Below, piece after piece: positions 10,356 to 19,256 of a DNA stretch of 64,000 nucleotides. The DNA is from Streptomyces sp. B3I8 (GTDB lineage: Bacteria; Actinomycetota; Actinomycetes; Streptomycetales; Streptomycetaceae). Each line of letters opens with the position of its first letter. The first letter of the stretch is position 1. The notes beneath the pieces are model-generated. The model saw nothing but the letters and a program-made list of their open reading frames with translations. It made no database searches and was not told the origin of the DNA. Both the position numbers and the translations under genes were made by a program. The stretch lies in assembly GCF_030816915.1 (NCBI RefSeq), contig NZ_JAUSYN010000002.1, positions 310,001 through 374,000 on the forward strand, read 5' to 3'.

Positions 10356-13300
10356 CGACAAGTCCGATCGTGGAACGCGCGGTGGAAACCGCACCGCGGG
10401 GAACCGGCTCCGGTCCCGCCATGGACGCGCCGCTGTCGGCGGCGCAACGCCGGGTGTGGCTCCTGGAGCACCTCCGTCCCGACCTCGTCGAGTACAACAT
10501 GGCGCAGGTCTTCAAACTGGACGGGCTGCTCGACGCGCACGCCCTCTCCGCCGCCCTCAGGCTGGTCGTGGAACGGCACACCATCCTGCGCTCCCGTGTG
10601 GTCCAGGACGCCACCGGCGGACCGCGGCTGCGTGTGGAACCGGCGTCGGCGGTACGGCTCCAGCGGACCGATCTGAGCTATCTGGCGGTCGGGCCGGCCT
10701 ACGAGGAGGCGTACCGGCTGCGGGACGCTGACATCAACGGTCGGTTCGACCTGGCCGCCGGCCCCTGGCTGCGCGCCCGGCTGACAGAACTGCCGGAGAA
10801 GTGCTACCTGTTCACCGTGGTCGTGCACCACATCGCCGTGGACGCCACGTCCATGCAGATCTTCTGGCAGGAACTCTCCCAGGCCTACGCGGCGTTCACC
10901 GCGGGCAGCCGTCCGGAGCTGCCCGCGCTGCCGATCCAGTACGAGGACTACGCGAAGCTGGCGGCCCGGCAGCTGGAGACGCCCGAGGCGGCCGCCGAGG
11001 TCGAGTACTGGAAGCGGACCCTGACCGGGGCGACCCCGACCGAGTTGCGCGGCGACCGCGCCCGGCCCGCGGTCCGCAGCAGTGCGGGTGCCCGGGTCTC
11101 GTACGTGATCGACCCCGCGGTGGCCGACGGGGTGCGGGAGCTCGCGCAGAGGTATCGTGTCTCGCCGTTCATGGTGCTGTTCGCGGCCTTCGCCGCGCTG
11201 GTGTCACGGCACTCCGGCAGCCGGGACGTCACCATCGGCGTGCCGATGTCCGGCCGTACGCTCCAGGAGACCGAGGGCCTGATCGGGTTCTTCGTCAACA
11301 CGGTGTTGCTCCGCACCGACCTGGAGGGCAACCCGACCTTCGCCGAGCTGCTGTCCCGGGTCCGGAACACCACCCTGGAGGCGTACGAGCATCAGGGCGT
11401 GCCGTTCGACGTGCTCGTGGACGAGCTGCGGCCTGAGCGTGACCTGAGCCGCAACCCGCTGTTCCAGCTGCTGTTCAACCTGGTCGAGGAGCAGGCCTCG
11501 CATCTGCGGCTGCCCCAGGTCTCGGCCGTGTCGCTGCCGGTCGAGGCGGACACCGCCCGCTTCGACCTGGACGTCACCGTGGTGACCCGGGACCGGCAGA
11601 TGGAGGTGCTGATCGCCTATGCGACCGAGCTGTTCGAGGCCGGCACCGTAGCCCGGTTCGCCGATCACTACCGCCGCATCCTGGCGCACGCGGTCGAGCG
11701 GCCCGACATCCGGATCGGCGACCTCGCCCTGCTGGCGCCCGAGGAGGAGCGGCTGCTGCTGTCGGACTGGAACAACCCGGCCGACTCCGAGCCTCCACTG
11801 CTCCTGCCGGACCTGGTGGACCGGCACGCCGTCCTGACCCCGGACGCGGTCGCCGTGGAAGGGCTCGACGGCGCGCGGCTCACCTACGCCGAACTGGTGC
11901 GGCGGGCCTCAGCCCTGGCCGCCGTGCTGCGCGCGGAGGGTGCGGGCCGGGACGCCCCGGTGGGCGTGATGGTCGAGCGTTCCCCTGACCTGTTGGTGGC
12001 ACTGCTGGCGGTCCTCAAGTCCGGCGCGGCCTATCTGCCCCTGGAGCCCGGCTATCCGCCGGAGCGGCTGGCGTACGTGCTGGCCGACAGCGGCGCCCGG
12101 CTGCTCCTGTGCCGCCCGGAGCTGGCGGCCCGGCTGGATCCGGCCCCGAACGTGCGGCTCATCGACGTGGGCCGGTCCGCGAAGGTGCCCGCCGAGCACG
12201 GGCCGACGGCACAGGTCCGTGCCGACGACCTGGCGTACGTGATCTACACGTCCGGCTCGACCGGCCGACCCAAGGGCGTGATGGTCCCGCACCGCGGCCT
12301 GGTGAACTTCGCCGCGGACTTCGGCCGTACCCTCGGCCTTTCCGCCGACGACGTGCTGTGCGCGGTGACCACCGTGGCGTTCGACGCGTCGGTGCTGGAA
12401 CTCTTCGTGCCGCTCGTCCGGGGCGCCAAGGTGGTGCTGGTGGATCGGGAGACCTCCGCGGACGGCGCCGCCCTGGCCCGGGTCATGTCGGAGTCGGGGG
12501 CGACGGTCATGGCGGCGACGCCGGCCACCTGGCATCTGCTGCTGCTCAGCGGCTGGCAGGGCGGCGCCGTCCAGGCCGTCACCGGCGGCGAGGCGCTCTC
12601 CGCGCAACTCGCCCAGGAGCTGGCGCCGCGGGTGTCCCGGCTGTGGAACGCGTACGGCCCCACCGAGACCAGTGTCTACTCGACCGTTGAGCTGATCGCC
12701 CCCGAGGCTCCCGGGGAGCCGGTGTCGATCGGTCTGCCGATCGCCAACACCCAGGTGCACGTGGTGGACGACCGGATGCGGCTGATGCCGATCGGCGCCG
12801 TCGGCGAACTGGTCATCGGCGGCGCGGGTGTCACCCGCGGCTACGCCGGGCGGCCCGCCCTCACGGCGGAACGGTTCGTCCCGGACCCGTTCGGGGACGG
12901 CGGCCGGCTCTACCGCACCGGTGATCTGGCCCGCAGGCGGCCCGACGGCAGGCTGGAGTTCATCGGCCGGGAGGACACCCAGGTCAAGATCCGCGGCTAC
13001 CGCATCGAGCTCGGCGAGATCGAGTCGGTTCTGCAGCGGTACCCCGCGGTGGACCGGGTCGCCGTGGTCACCACGGGCGAGGACATGGCACGGCGGGTCG
13101 TCGGTTACGTCTCCTGGCGGGACGAGCCCGACGAGCCCGGACTGCGCGCCTTCCTGCGGGAGCACCTGCCGCAGTACATGGTCCCGGCCGTGCTGGTGGG
13201 CATGGAGCGGATGCCGATGACGCCGAACGGCAAGGTGGACCGCAAGCAGTTGCCCGAGCCGGCCGCCGAGGCCGTCGCAGGCTCCGTCGCTCCCCGCGAC

Positions 13301-14359
13301 TCGTTGGAGCTGCGGGTCACCTCGATCTGCGAGCGGGTCCTCGGCCGGTCCCCGGTGGGTGTGCGGGACGACTTCTTCGCCGCCGGCGGCAACTCGCTCA
13401 GCGCGTTCGAACTGGTCGAGGCGGTACGGCGGGAGCTCGGTGTGAGCGTGCCGCTCAGCACGTTCTTCCGGGCGCCCACCATCGAGGCGCTGTGCGGCGC
13501 GCTGCCCGGACTGACCGCGGTGTCCGAGCGACTGCTGGTCCCGCTGTCGACGGCCTCACCCGCCGGCCGCTCGCCGCTGTTCCTCGTCCATCCGCACGGC
13601 GGCGGTGTCAGCTCCTACATGGGCCTGGCGCGGGAGCTGGAGGGCGGTGTGGACCTGTACGGCGTCGAGGCGGTCGGCTACAACACGGACGCGGCGCCGC
13701 TGCGCACCGTCGAGGAGATCGCCGAGCGTTATCTCGCGGAGATGGCGGAACTGGCTCCCGAGGGCCCGGTGCTGCTGGGCGGCTGGTCGTTCGGTGGTGT
13801 GGTGGCGTTCGAGATGGCGGTGCGCCTGGAGCGGGCGGGCCTCGAGGTCGGCGCGCTGGTGTTGCTGGACTCGCCGGTGCCCGGCTCGGCGGACCTGGTC
13901 GGCGACGAGGACGTGCTGTCCCGGTTGGGGGCCGACGCCGGACTGTCGTCCGACGAGATGGACGAGCTCGACGACAGCGCGCTCATCGCCGCTCTGGTCC
14001 GCCATTCCCATCGACACGGACGTCTGCCGGACCGGATCGAGTCGACTGCCGTGCGCCGCATGGTCGAGGTCGCCCGTGCCAACGGGGAGGCCGCCGGCCG
14101 CTACCGGCCCGACGCGGTGGTCCACGCGGACGTCCACCTGCTCACCGTCTCCGAGTCCCACCCGACCCTGAAGAGTCCCGACGTCGATCCTGACGCCTGG
14201 CGGGCTTTGACCCGCGGCCGGGTCTCCACCGTCCCGGTGCCGGGCAACCACCACGACATGGTGCACCCGCCACACGTCGCTGAACTGGCCGCGCGGATCA
14301 CCGAGATCGTCCGCCCGTATCAGGCCGCGGGCCGCCCTGCCGGTCGCGCGGACACCTGA
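10352..14359 (+). CDS. NRPS, module 4 with thioesterase (C-A-T-TE)
   Basis: A 1335-residue terminal NRPS protein. C domain about residues 26-470, A domain about 510-970 (YTSGSTGRPKG near 631), T domain near 1014, type I thioesterase about 1070-1330 with GWSFGG (nucleophile Ser near 1145) and a late HHDMVH histidine. Two motifs deviate: the condensation motif is HHIAVDA, with Ala where Gly is usual, and the carrier motif is GGNSL rather than GGHSL. The A pocket reads D-A-L-A-V-G-A-V-Y-K by hand alignment, which I cannot match to a substrate. The thioesterase should release the tetrapeptide by hydrolysis or cyclisation. GTG 10352 overlaps the previous stop. Confidence 0.93.
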   Translation: MTTSPIVERAVETAPRGTGSGPAMDAPLSAAQRRVWLLEHLRPDLVEYNMAQVFKLDGLLDAHALSAALRLVVERHTILRSRVVQDATGGPRLRVEPASAVRLQRTDLSYLAVGPAYEEAYRLRDADINGRFDLAAGPWLRARLTELPEKCYLFTVVVHHIAVDATSMQIFWQELSQAYAAFTAGSRPELPALPIQYEDYAKLAARQLETPEAAAEVEYWKRTLTGATPTELRGDRARPAVRSSAGARVSYVIDPAVADGVRELAQRYRVSPFMVLFAAFAALVSRHSGSRDVTIGVPMSGRTLQETEGLIGFFVNTVLLRTDLEGNPTFAELLSRVRNTTLEAYEHQGVPFDVLVDELRPERDLSRNPLFQLLFNLVEEQASHLRLPQVSAVSLPVEADTARFDLDVTVVTRDRQMEVLIAYATELFEAGTVARFADHYRRILAHAVERPDIRIGDLALLAPEEERLLLSDWNNPADSEPPLLLPDLVDRHAVLTPDAVAVEGLDGARLTYAELVRRASALAAVLRAEGAGRDAPVGVMVERSPDLLVALLAVLKSGAAYLPLEPGYPPERLAYVLADSGARLLLCRPELAARLDPAPNVRLIDVGRSAKVPAEHGPTAQVRADDLAYVIYTSGSTGRPKGVMVPHRGLVNFAADFGRTLGLSADDVLCAVTTVAFDASVLELFVPLVRGAKVVLVDRETSADGAALARVMSESGATVMAATPATWHLLLLSGWQGGAVQAVTGGEALSAQLAQELAPRVSRLWNAYGPTETSVYSTVELIAPEAPGEPVSIGLPIANTQVHVVDDRMRLMPIGAVGELVIGGAGVTRGYAGRPALTAERFVPDPFGDGGRLYRTGDLARRRPDGRLEFIGREDTQVKIRGYRIELGEIESVLQRYPAVDRVAVVTTGEDMARRVVGYVSWRDEPDEPGLRAFLREHLPQYMVPAVLVGMERMPMTPNGKVDRKQLPEPAAEAVAGSVAPRDSLELRVTSICERVLGRSPVGVRDDFFAAGGNSLSAFELVEAVRRELGVSVPLSTFFRAPTIEALCGALPGLTAVSERLLVPLSTASPAGRSPLFLVHPHGGGVSSYMGLARELEGGVDLYGVEAVGYNTDAAPLRTVEEIAERYLAEMAELAPEGPVLLGGWSFGGVVAFEMAVRLERAGLEVGALVLLDSPVPGSADLVGDEDVLSRLGADAGLSSDEMDELDDSALIAALVRHSHRHGRLPDRIESTAVRRMVEVARANGEAAGRYRPDAVVHADVHLLTVSESHPTLKSPDVDPDAWRALTRGRVSTVPVPGNHHDMVHPPHVAELAARITEIVRPYQAAGRPAGRADT

Positions 14360-14472
14360 CCAGGTACGAAGCCGGCCCGGAGCGGGGCCCGCACGGCCTC
14401 GCTCTCCCGGTCCCCGCCGCCCACGCGGCGCAACGCGTGACCTCCGTTACCCGAACGTCCGAGGAGGCGTAG

Positions 14473-15480
14473 GTGAAGATCGACGTGCAAGGCCAGGACG
14501 TGCTGTCCGTACAGGGCACGCACGACCAGGTACAGATGAGGCCGGTGCCCCCGCACCTGGAGCACGGCGTGCTCATCGGCACCGGAACAGCCCCCAGCCA
14601 CCACGGTGAACTGCTCCAGGGGGTGTTCGAGGACGACGGCAGGCTCCGCCGCGGTCTGGTGACGCTGCCCTGCCCGCTGTTCGCCAGCAACGCGACCGTG
14701 CGGCTGAGCCGTTGGGAGCCGGAACTCACGGTCACCCCGCGGTGGAAGACGAAGGCCCTCGACGCCGCCCGCACCACCCTGCAGGTGCTCGGCATGGGCG
14801 ACTACGGCGGGGAGCTGGAGATGCGGGGCGATGTCGCCGTCGGCTGCGGCCTCGGCTCGTCGACCAGCGACGTGACCGCGGCGATCCTGGCGGTGCTGGC
14901 CGCGGCCGGCCGCAGCCTCGCGCCGGAGCGGATAGCCCGTATCGCGGTCGCCGCCGAGATGGCCACCGACCCCCTGATCTACTTCGACCGGATGCTGCTG
15001 TTCGCCCACCGCGAGGGTGCGGTCATCGAGGACTTCCACCGGCCGGTGCCGCCGCTCGAGGTGCTCGGCTTCTCCTCGACGAGCAAGGAGATCGACACCC
15101 TGGCGCTGCCGCGCGCCCGGTACAACGCCTGGGAGATCGAATGCTTCCGGGCGCTGCGCGGCCTGATGCGCCGGGCCGTGGCCCGGGGCGACCACCAGGA
15201 ACTCGGCCGGGTCTCCACCGCGAGCGCCCGCATCAATCAGCGATTCCTGCCGGTGCCCCGTTTCGACCGAGTGCTGGAGATCGCCGAGGAAACCGAGGCA
15301 CTGGGCGTGCAGGTGGCCCACAGCGGCACGGTCGCCGCCCTCCTGTTCGCACCCCACCAGCCGGAACTGGAACAGCGCACGGCGCTGGCTGCCCGCCGGC
15401 TCGCGGAACTGCGCATCACCGACCACTGGCGCTACACAGCCGGGAGCGAGACACATGTCCCGTACGCACACCAGTCGTAG
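14473..15480 (+). CDS. GHMP-family kinase, likely threonine kinase
   Basis: 335 residues. The GHMP kinase P-loop is visible near residues 128-136 (GCGLGSSTS), and an N-terminal APSHHGELLQG segment resembles PduX-type L-threonine kinases. Expected reaction: ATP-dependent phosphorylation of L-threonine to O-phospho-L-threonine, activating the beta carbon for replacement. GTG 14473 is preceded by GAGGAGG at 14461-14467. Its last 26 bases overlap the following PLP gene, so the two are coupled. In pacidamycin- and friulimicin-type clusters a comparable kinase, PLP enzyme and lyase make 2,3-diaminobutyrate. The substrate is inferred from context; serine or homoserine is also possible. Confidence 0.75.
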   Translation: MKIDVQGQDVLSVQGTHDQVQMRPVPPHLEHGVLIGTGTAPSHHGELLQGVFEDDGRLRRGLVTLPCPLFASNATVRLSRWEPELTVTPRWKTKALDAARTTLQVLGMGDYGGELEMRGDVAVGCGLGSSTSDVTAAILAVLAAAGRSLAPERIARIAVAAEMATDPLIYFDRMLLFAHREGAVIEDFHRPVPPLEVLGFSSTSKEIDTLALPRARYNAWEIECFRALRGLMRRAVARGDHQELGRVSTASARINQRFLPVPRFDRVLEIAEETEALGVQVAHSGTVAALLFAPHQPELEQRTALAARRLAELRITDHWRYTAGSETHVPYAHQS

Positions 15481-16513
15481 GGCGTTCACGAGCGTGGTCG
15501 ACGGCCACGTCCTGCCCAAGGTCATCCAGGTCGGGCCCAACGTGTACGGGGCCGCCTTCCATCTGATGAAGTTGCTGCCCGCGCAGTTCATGCTCACCAG
15601 TGCCATCGAGACCGGCGAGCTCACCGAGGGCACCACGGTCGTGGAGACCACGTCCGGCACCTTCGGGCTCGGTCTGGCGATGGTGTGCCGGCTCAAGGGC
15701 ATCCCCCTGGTCCTCGTCGGCGACCCTGCGATCGAGCCGCCGCTGCGCCGTCGGCTGACGGCGCTCGGTGCCCAGGTGAGCATCGTCTCGGGTCCCGAAC
15801 TGCGCACCCGCGGGGTGCAGCAGGCCCGTCTGGATCGGGTGGCCCGCATCCAGTCCCGGCTCGGCTCCTACTACACCCCCGGCCAATACGACAATCCGCT
15901 GAACCCGGTGTCGTACGGAGCGGTCGCCGAACTCCTGCTGGAGACCATGGGCACGTTCGACGCGCTGGTCTGTCCGGTCGGCTCGGGCGGATCCTCCTCC
16001 GGGATCGGCTCGTTCCTGCGGGCGCTGAACCCGCAGCTGAAGCTGATCGGGGTGGACACGCCCGGCAGCGTGCTCTTCGGCGCCCCGGCCGGCCCCCGAC
16101 AGCTGCGCGGTCTCGGAAACGGGCTGGTACCGCCGGTCCTGGAGCACAAGCTGTTCGACGAGATCCACTGGCTGGACGCGGGGACAGCGTTCACCGCGAC
16201 CCGGCGGCTGCACGCCGAGCACGCCCTGTACATGGGGCCGACCAGCGGCGCCGCTCACCACGTGGCCCGGTGGTACGCCGAACGGCATCCGGAGCTGCGG
16301 GTGATGGCGCTCTTCCCGGACGAGGGCCACCGCTACACCAACACCGTGCACAACGACGTGTGGCTGCGCCGCGGCGGCTTCCTGACACCGCCGCCTTCGG
16401 CGCCACGCACCCTGGACCACCCCGCCCAGACCGCCGGAAGCTGGTCCCGGTACTCCTGGCAGCGGCGCACCCGCGACGAGGTCGTCGCCCTCGCGGAAGG
16501 AGCGGTGATATGA
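15455..16513 (+). CDS. Cysteine-synthase-like PLP enzyme (beta-replacement)
   Basis: 352 residues of the fold-type II PLP family (cysteine synthase, SbnA). Motifs: TTSGTFGLGLAM near residue 67, equivalent to the phosphate-binding TSGNTG loop, and GSGGSSSG near 173. The usual GSVKDR Schiff-base lysine site is altered; Lys in HLMKLL aligns with it. Expected reaction: replacement of the phosphate of O-phosphothreonine by the amine of an amino acid such as aspartate or glutamate. With the lyase two genes downstream this gives 2,3-diaminobutyrate. The start overlaps the kinase end, and the stop overlaps the ATP-grasp start as ATGA. Confidence 0.78.
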   Translation: MSRTHTSRRAFTSVVDGHVLPKVIQVGPNVYGAAFHLMKLLPAQFMLTSAIETGELTEGTTVVETTSGTFGLGLAMVCRLKGIPLVLVGDPAIEPPLRRRLTALGAQVSIVSGPELRTRGVQQARLDRVARIQSRLGSYYTPGQYDNPLNPVSYGAVAELLLETMGTFDALVCPVGSGGSSSGIGSFLRALNPQLKLIGVDTPGSVLFGAPAGPRQLRGLGNGLVPPVLEHKLFDEIHWLDAGTAFTATRRLHAEHALYMGPTSGAAHHVARWYAERHPELRVMALFPDEGHRYTNTVHNDVWLRRGGFLTPPPSAPRTLDHPAQTAGSWSRYSWQRRTRDEVVALAEGAVI

Positions 16514-17745
16514 CCCGGGACGTGTTCGTCCTTGTCGAGAGCAACACCACCGGAACGGGCCGGCTTTTCCCCGCGGCGGCCCGTGCGCTCGGCCTGCACC
16601 CGGTGCTGCTGGCCGCCGACCCGTCCCGGTACGCGTCGGTCGGCGGCGCCGAGGTGGTCCGTACCGAGACCGACGACGTGCGGGCGGTGGTCGACGCCTG
16701 CCGCGGCCTGGCCGTCGGGCGGCGCGTCGCGGGCGTCGCCACCAGCTCCGACTACTACGTGGAGACGGCCGCCGCGGCGGCCGCCGCGCTCGGCCTGCCG
16801 GCCAACTCCCCCGCCGACCTGGCCGCGGTCCGCGACAAGGGCACGCAGCGGGCCCGGCTCGCCTCGGCCGGAGTGAGGGTGCCCCGGTTCACTGTGGCCG
16901 ACACGGTCGAGGAGGTCCTGGCCGCAGCGGCGGAGATCGGCTACCCCGTGGTCGTCAAACCCGTCACCGGCAGCGGCAGCCTCGGCGTGCGGCTGTGCGC
17001 GGACCCCGAGCAGACGGCCCGACACGCCCGGGCCGTGCTCTTCCGCGAGTCCGACGAACGCGGCCGGCCGGTGCCGCGCCGGGTCACGGTCGAGGAGTTC
17101 GTGAGCGGCGGGGAGTACTCGGTCGAGGTCCTCGACGGCACCGCGGCCGGGATCACCGCCAAGCACCTCGGCGCACAGCCCCTGTTCGTCGAGACCGGGC
17201 ACGACTTCCCCGCCGCCCTGGCCCCGGCCGTGCGGGAGGCGGTCACCAAGGCGGCCGAGGCGGCCGTACGGGCGCTCGGCATCGTCCTCGGCCCGGCCCA
17301 CGTGGAGCTGCGCCTCGGCCCCGCGGGCCCGGTCCTGATCGAGGTCAACCCGCGGCTGGCGGGTGGTTGGATCCCCCGGCTGGTGCAGGAGGCCACCGGC
17401 ACCGACCTGATCCTGGGGACGGTCGCCGCGTTCAGTGGACTCCCGTCCCCGGTGGCCGTGACCGCGGCAAGGGGAGCGGCGATCCGGTTCGTGGTACCGG
17501 CCGAGAGCGGCCGGCTGCGCCGTATCGACGGGGTGGCGCGGGCCTGCGCGGTACCCGGTGTGGTCGACGTGGAGACCTACCGGGAGCCGGGCACGGAGAT
17601 CACCGTGAGCGGTGACTTCCGCGACCGGATCGGGCACGTGCTGGCCCGGGGCGCGACTGCCGCCGAGGCGGCCGCCGCCGCCGAGGAGGGCGTGGGCCGC
17701 ATCACCCCGTCCCTGGTGGTCCGTCGGGAGGGGGTGCCGGCATGA
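16510..17745 (+). CDS. ATP-grasp ligase, precursor cassette
   Basis: 411 residues with the ATP-grasp layout: N-terminal Rossmann-like part, YPVVVKPVTGSGSLGV near residues 142-157 (ATP-binding lysine and flexible loop), VEEFVSGGEYSVEV near 197-210 and the metal-binding IEVNPRLAGG near 277. Such enzymes join a carboxylate to an amine through an acyl phosphate. Placed between the PLP enzyme and the lyase with ATGA overlaps at both ends, so it almost certainly acts in the same precursor pathway. A similar gene accompanies diaminobutyrate genes in pacidamycin-type clusters. Whether it modifies the precursor or the finished peptide cannot be read. Confidence 0.75.
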   Translation: MTRDVFVLVESNTTGTGRLFPAAARALGLHPVLLAADPSRYASVGGAEVVRTETDDVRAVVDACRGLAVGRRVAGVATSSDYYVETAAAAAAALGLPANSPADLAAVRDKGTQRARLASAGVRVPRFTVADTVEEVLAAAAEIGYPVVVKPVTGSGSLGVRLCADPEQTARHARAVLFRESDERGRPVPRRVTVEEFVSGGEYSVEVLDGTAAGITAKHLGAQPLFVETGHDFPAALAPAVREAVTKAAEAAVRALGIVLGPAHVELRLGPAGPVLIEVNPRLAGGWIPRLVQEATGTDLILGTVAAFSGLPSPVAVTAARGAAIRFVVPAESGRLRRIDGVARACAVPGVVDVETYREPGTEITVSGDFRDRIGHVLARGATAAEAAAAAEEGVGRITPSLVVRREGVPA

Positions 17746-19256
17746 CGGATTCAGGCCGCCTGCGCAACGCCGCGTCCCCCGAGATCCGCCGCATGCTCCT
17801 GGAGCGGCGGGAACCGCCAAGGCCCCCCTGGAAGGCCGAACTCGACCGGATCACCCATGTCGACCTCGCCCACGTCGTGATGCTCGCCGAGCGCCGGATC
17901 GTCGGGGCCGGGACCGCCTCCACCCTGCTCGCGGCCATCACCGAACTGCGCGAGCGAGACTACGAGGCCCTGGAGGCCTTGCCCGCCCCGCGCGGCCTCT
18001 ACCTGGCCTACGAGTCCTATCTGATTGATCTTCTCGGCGAGGAGACGGGCGGTGTCCTGCAAACCGGCCGCTCCCGCAACGACCTCGGCGTCACCTGCCT
18101 CCACCTGGCGCTGCGCGAGCCGTACCGGCGGCTGTCGGAGGAGCTGGCCGAACTGGGCCGGGTGCTGCTGGAGCGCGCCCATGAGTACCGCGAGGTGCTG
18201 ATGCCCGCCTACACCCACTTCCAGGCGGCCGTGCCGGTCACCTACGGCCACTACCTGCTCGGGCTGGCGCAGGCCTTCGAGCGGGACGCCCGCGCCCTGG
18301 CCCAGGCCGGGGAACTGCTGAAGCGGTGCCCGCTGGGCGCCGGGTCGATCGGCGGGACGACCGTGCCGATCAACCCGGGGCGCACGGCCGACCTCCTCGG
18401 TTTCGGCGAGCCGGTGCGCAACTCGGTGGACGCCATCGCCAGTCGGGACACCGCGCTGCGGCTGCTGTCGACGGCCGTGGTCCTCGGCGTCACCCTCGAC
18501 CGGGCCGCCCTTGACCTGTTGATGTGGTCCAGCGCGGAGTTCGGGCTGCTGACGATCCCGGACGGGCTGGTCGGATCCAGCTCGATGATGCCGCAGAAAC
18601 GCAACGCGTTCGTCCTGGAGCACGTGCAGGGGAAGTCGGCCGCCGCCCTCGGCGGGCTGATGGGCGCGGCGAGCGCGATGCGGGGTACTCCGTTCACCAA
18701 CTCCATCGCGGTCGGCACCGAGGCGATGACCCATGTGATGCCGGCGCTGGACGCGACGATCGACGCGGTGAAGATCCTGCGGCTGGCCTACGACGGGGCC
18801 CGGCCCGTACCCCGGGCCATGGCGGACCGGGCGACGGCGGGGCTGACCCACGCGACCGCCACCGCCGAACAGCTGGTGCGCCAGGGGGTGCCGTTCCGAC
18901 GGGCCCACTACCAGGTCGGGGAGGCCGCGCTCGCCGTCGCGGAGGGACGGTCCTCCTCCCTCGGCGCGGCCCTGGTGGCGAACGGCCGGCTGCCGGCCGG
19001 CGAGTCCGCCGGCCTCAGGCCGGAGGCCGTGTGGTGGGCGGCGGAGTTCGGAGGCGGCCCCGGCCCGGCCTCGTTCCGCCGCTGCCACGAACCGCTCGCC
19101 TTGCGCTGGGAGGAGCATCGCGCCCGGCCGGCCAAGGAGGCCGCCTGCTGGGGCGACGCCGACGAGCGCCTGTGGGACGCCGTGGCCCAGGTGCACAGCA
19201 GGACGCGGGGCACCGCCGCGGTCGCCGCACCCGATTCCGAGGAGGACTTTTCATGA
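17742..19256 (+). CDS. Argininosuccinate-lyase-like enzyme
   Basis: 504 residues of the fumarase/aspartase superfamily. The signature loop GSSSMMPQKRN (GSxxMPxKxN type) lies near residues 277-287 and carries the catalytic serine. Further marks are GRSRND near 108 and THFQ near 164, typical of argininosuccinate lyase. Here it probably cleaves an N-(aspartyl) intermediate into fumarate and the free diamino acid, as proposed for Pac17/DabB-type proteins. No arginine genes lie nearby, which argues against a housekeeping argH. ATG 17742 overlaps the ATP-grasp stop; its own stop overlaps the next gene. Confidence 0.8.
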   Translation: MTDSGRLRNAASPEIRRMLLERREPPRPPWKAELDRITHVDLAHVVMLAERRIVGAGTASTLLAAITELRERDYEALEALPAPRGLYLAYESYLIDLLGEETGGVLQTGRSRNDLGVTCLHLALREPYRRLSEELAELGRVLLERAHEYREVLMPAYTHFQAAVPVTYGHYLLGLAQAFERDARALAQAGELLKRCPLGAGSIGGTTVPINPGRTADLLGFGEPVRNSVDAIASRDTALRLLSTAVVLGVTLDRAALDLLMWSSAEFGLLTIPDGLVGSSSMMPQKRNAFVLEHVQGKSAAALGGLMGAASAMRGTPFTNSIAVGTEAMTHVMPALDATIDAVKILRLAYDGARPVPRAMADRATAGLTHATATAEQLVRQGVPFRRAHYQVGEAALAVAEGRSSSLGAALVANGRLPAGESAGLRPEAVWWAAEFGGGPGPASFRRCHEPLALRWEEHRARPAKEAACWGDADERLWDAVAQVHSRTRGTAAVAAPDSEEDFS

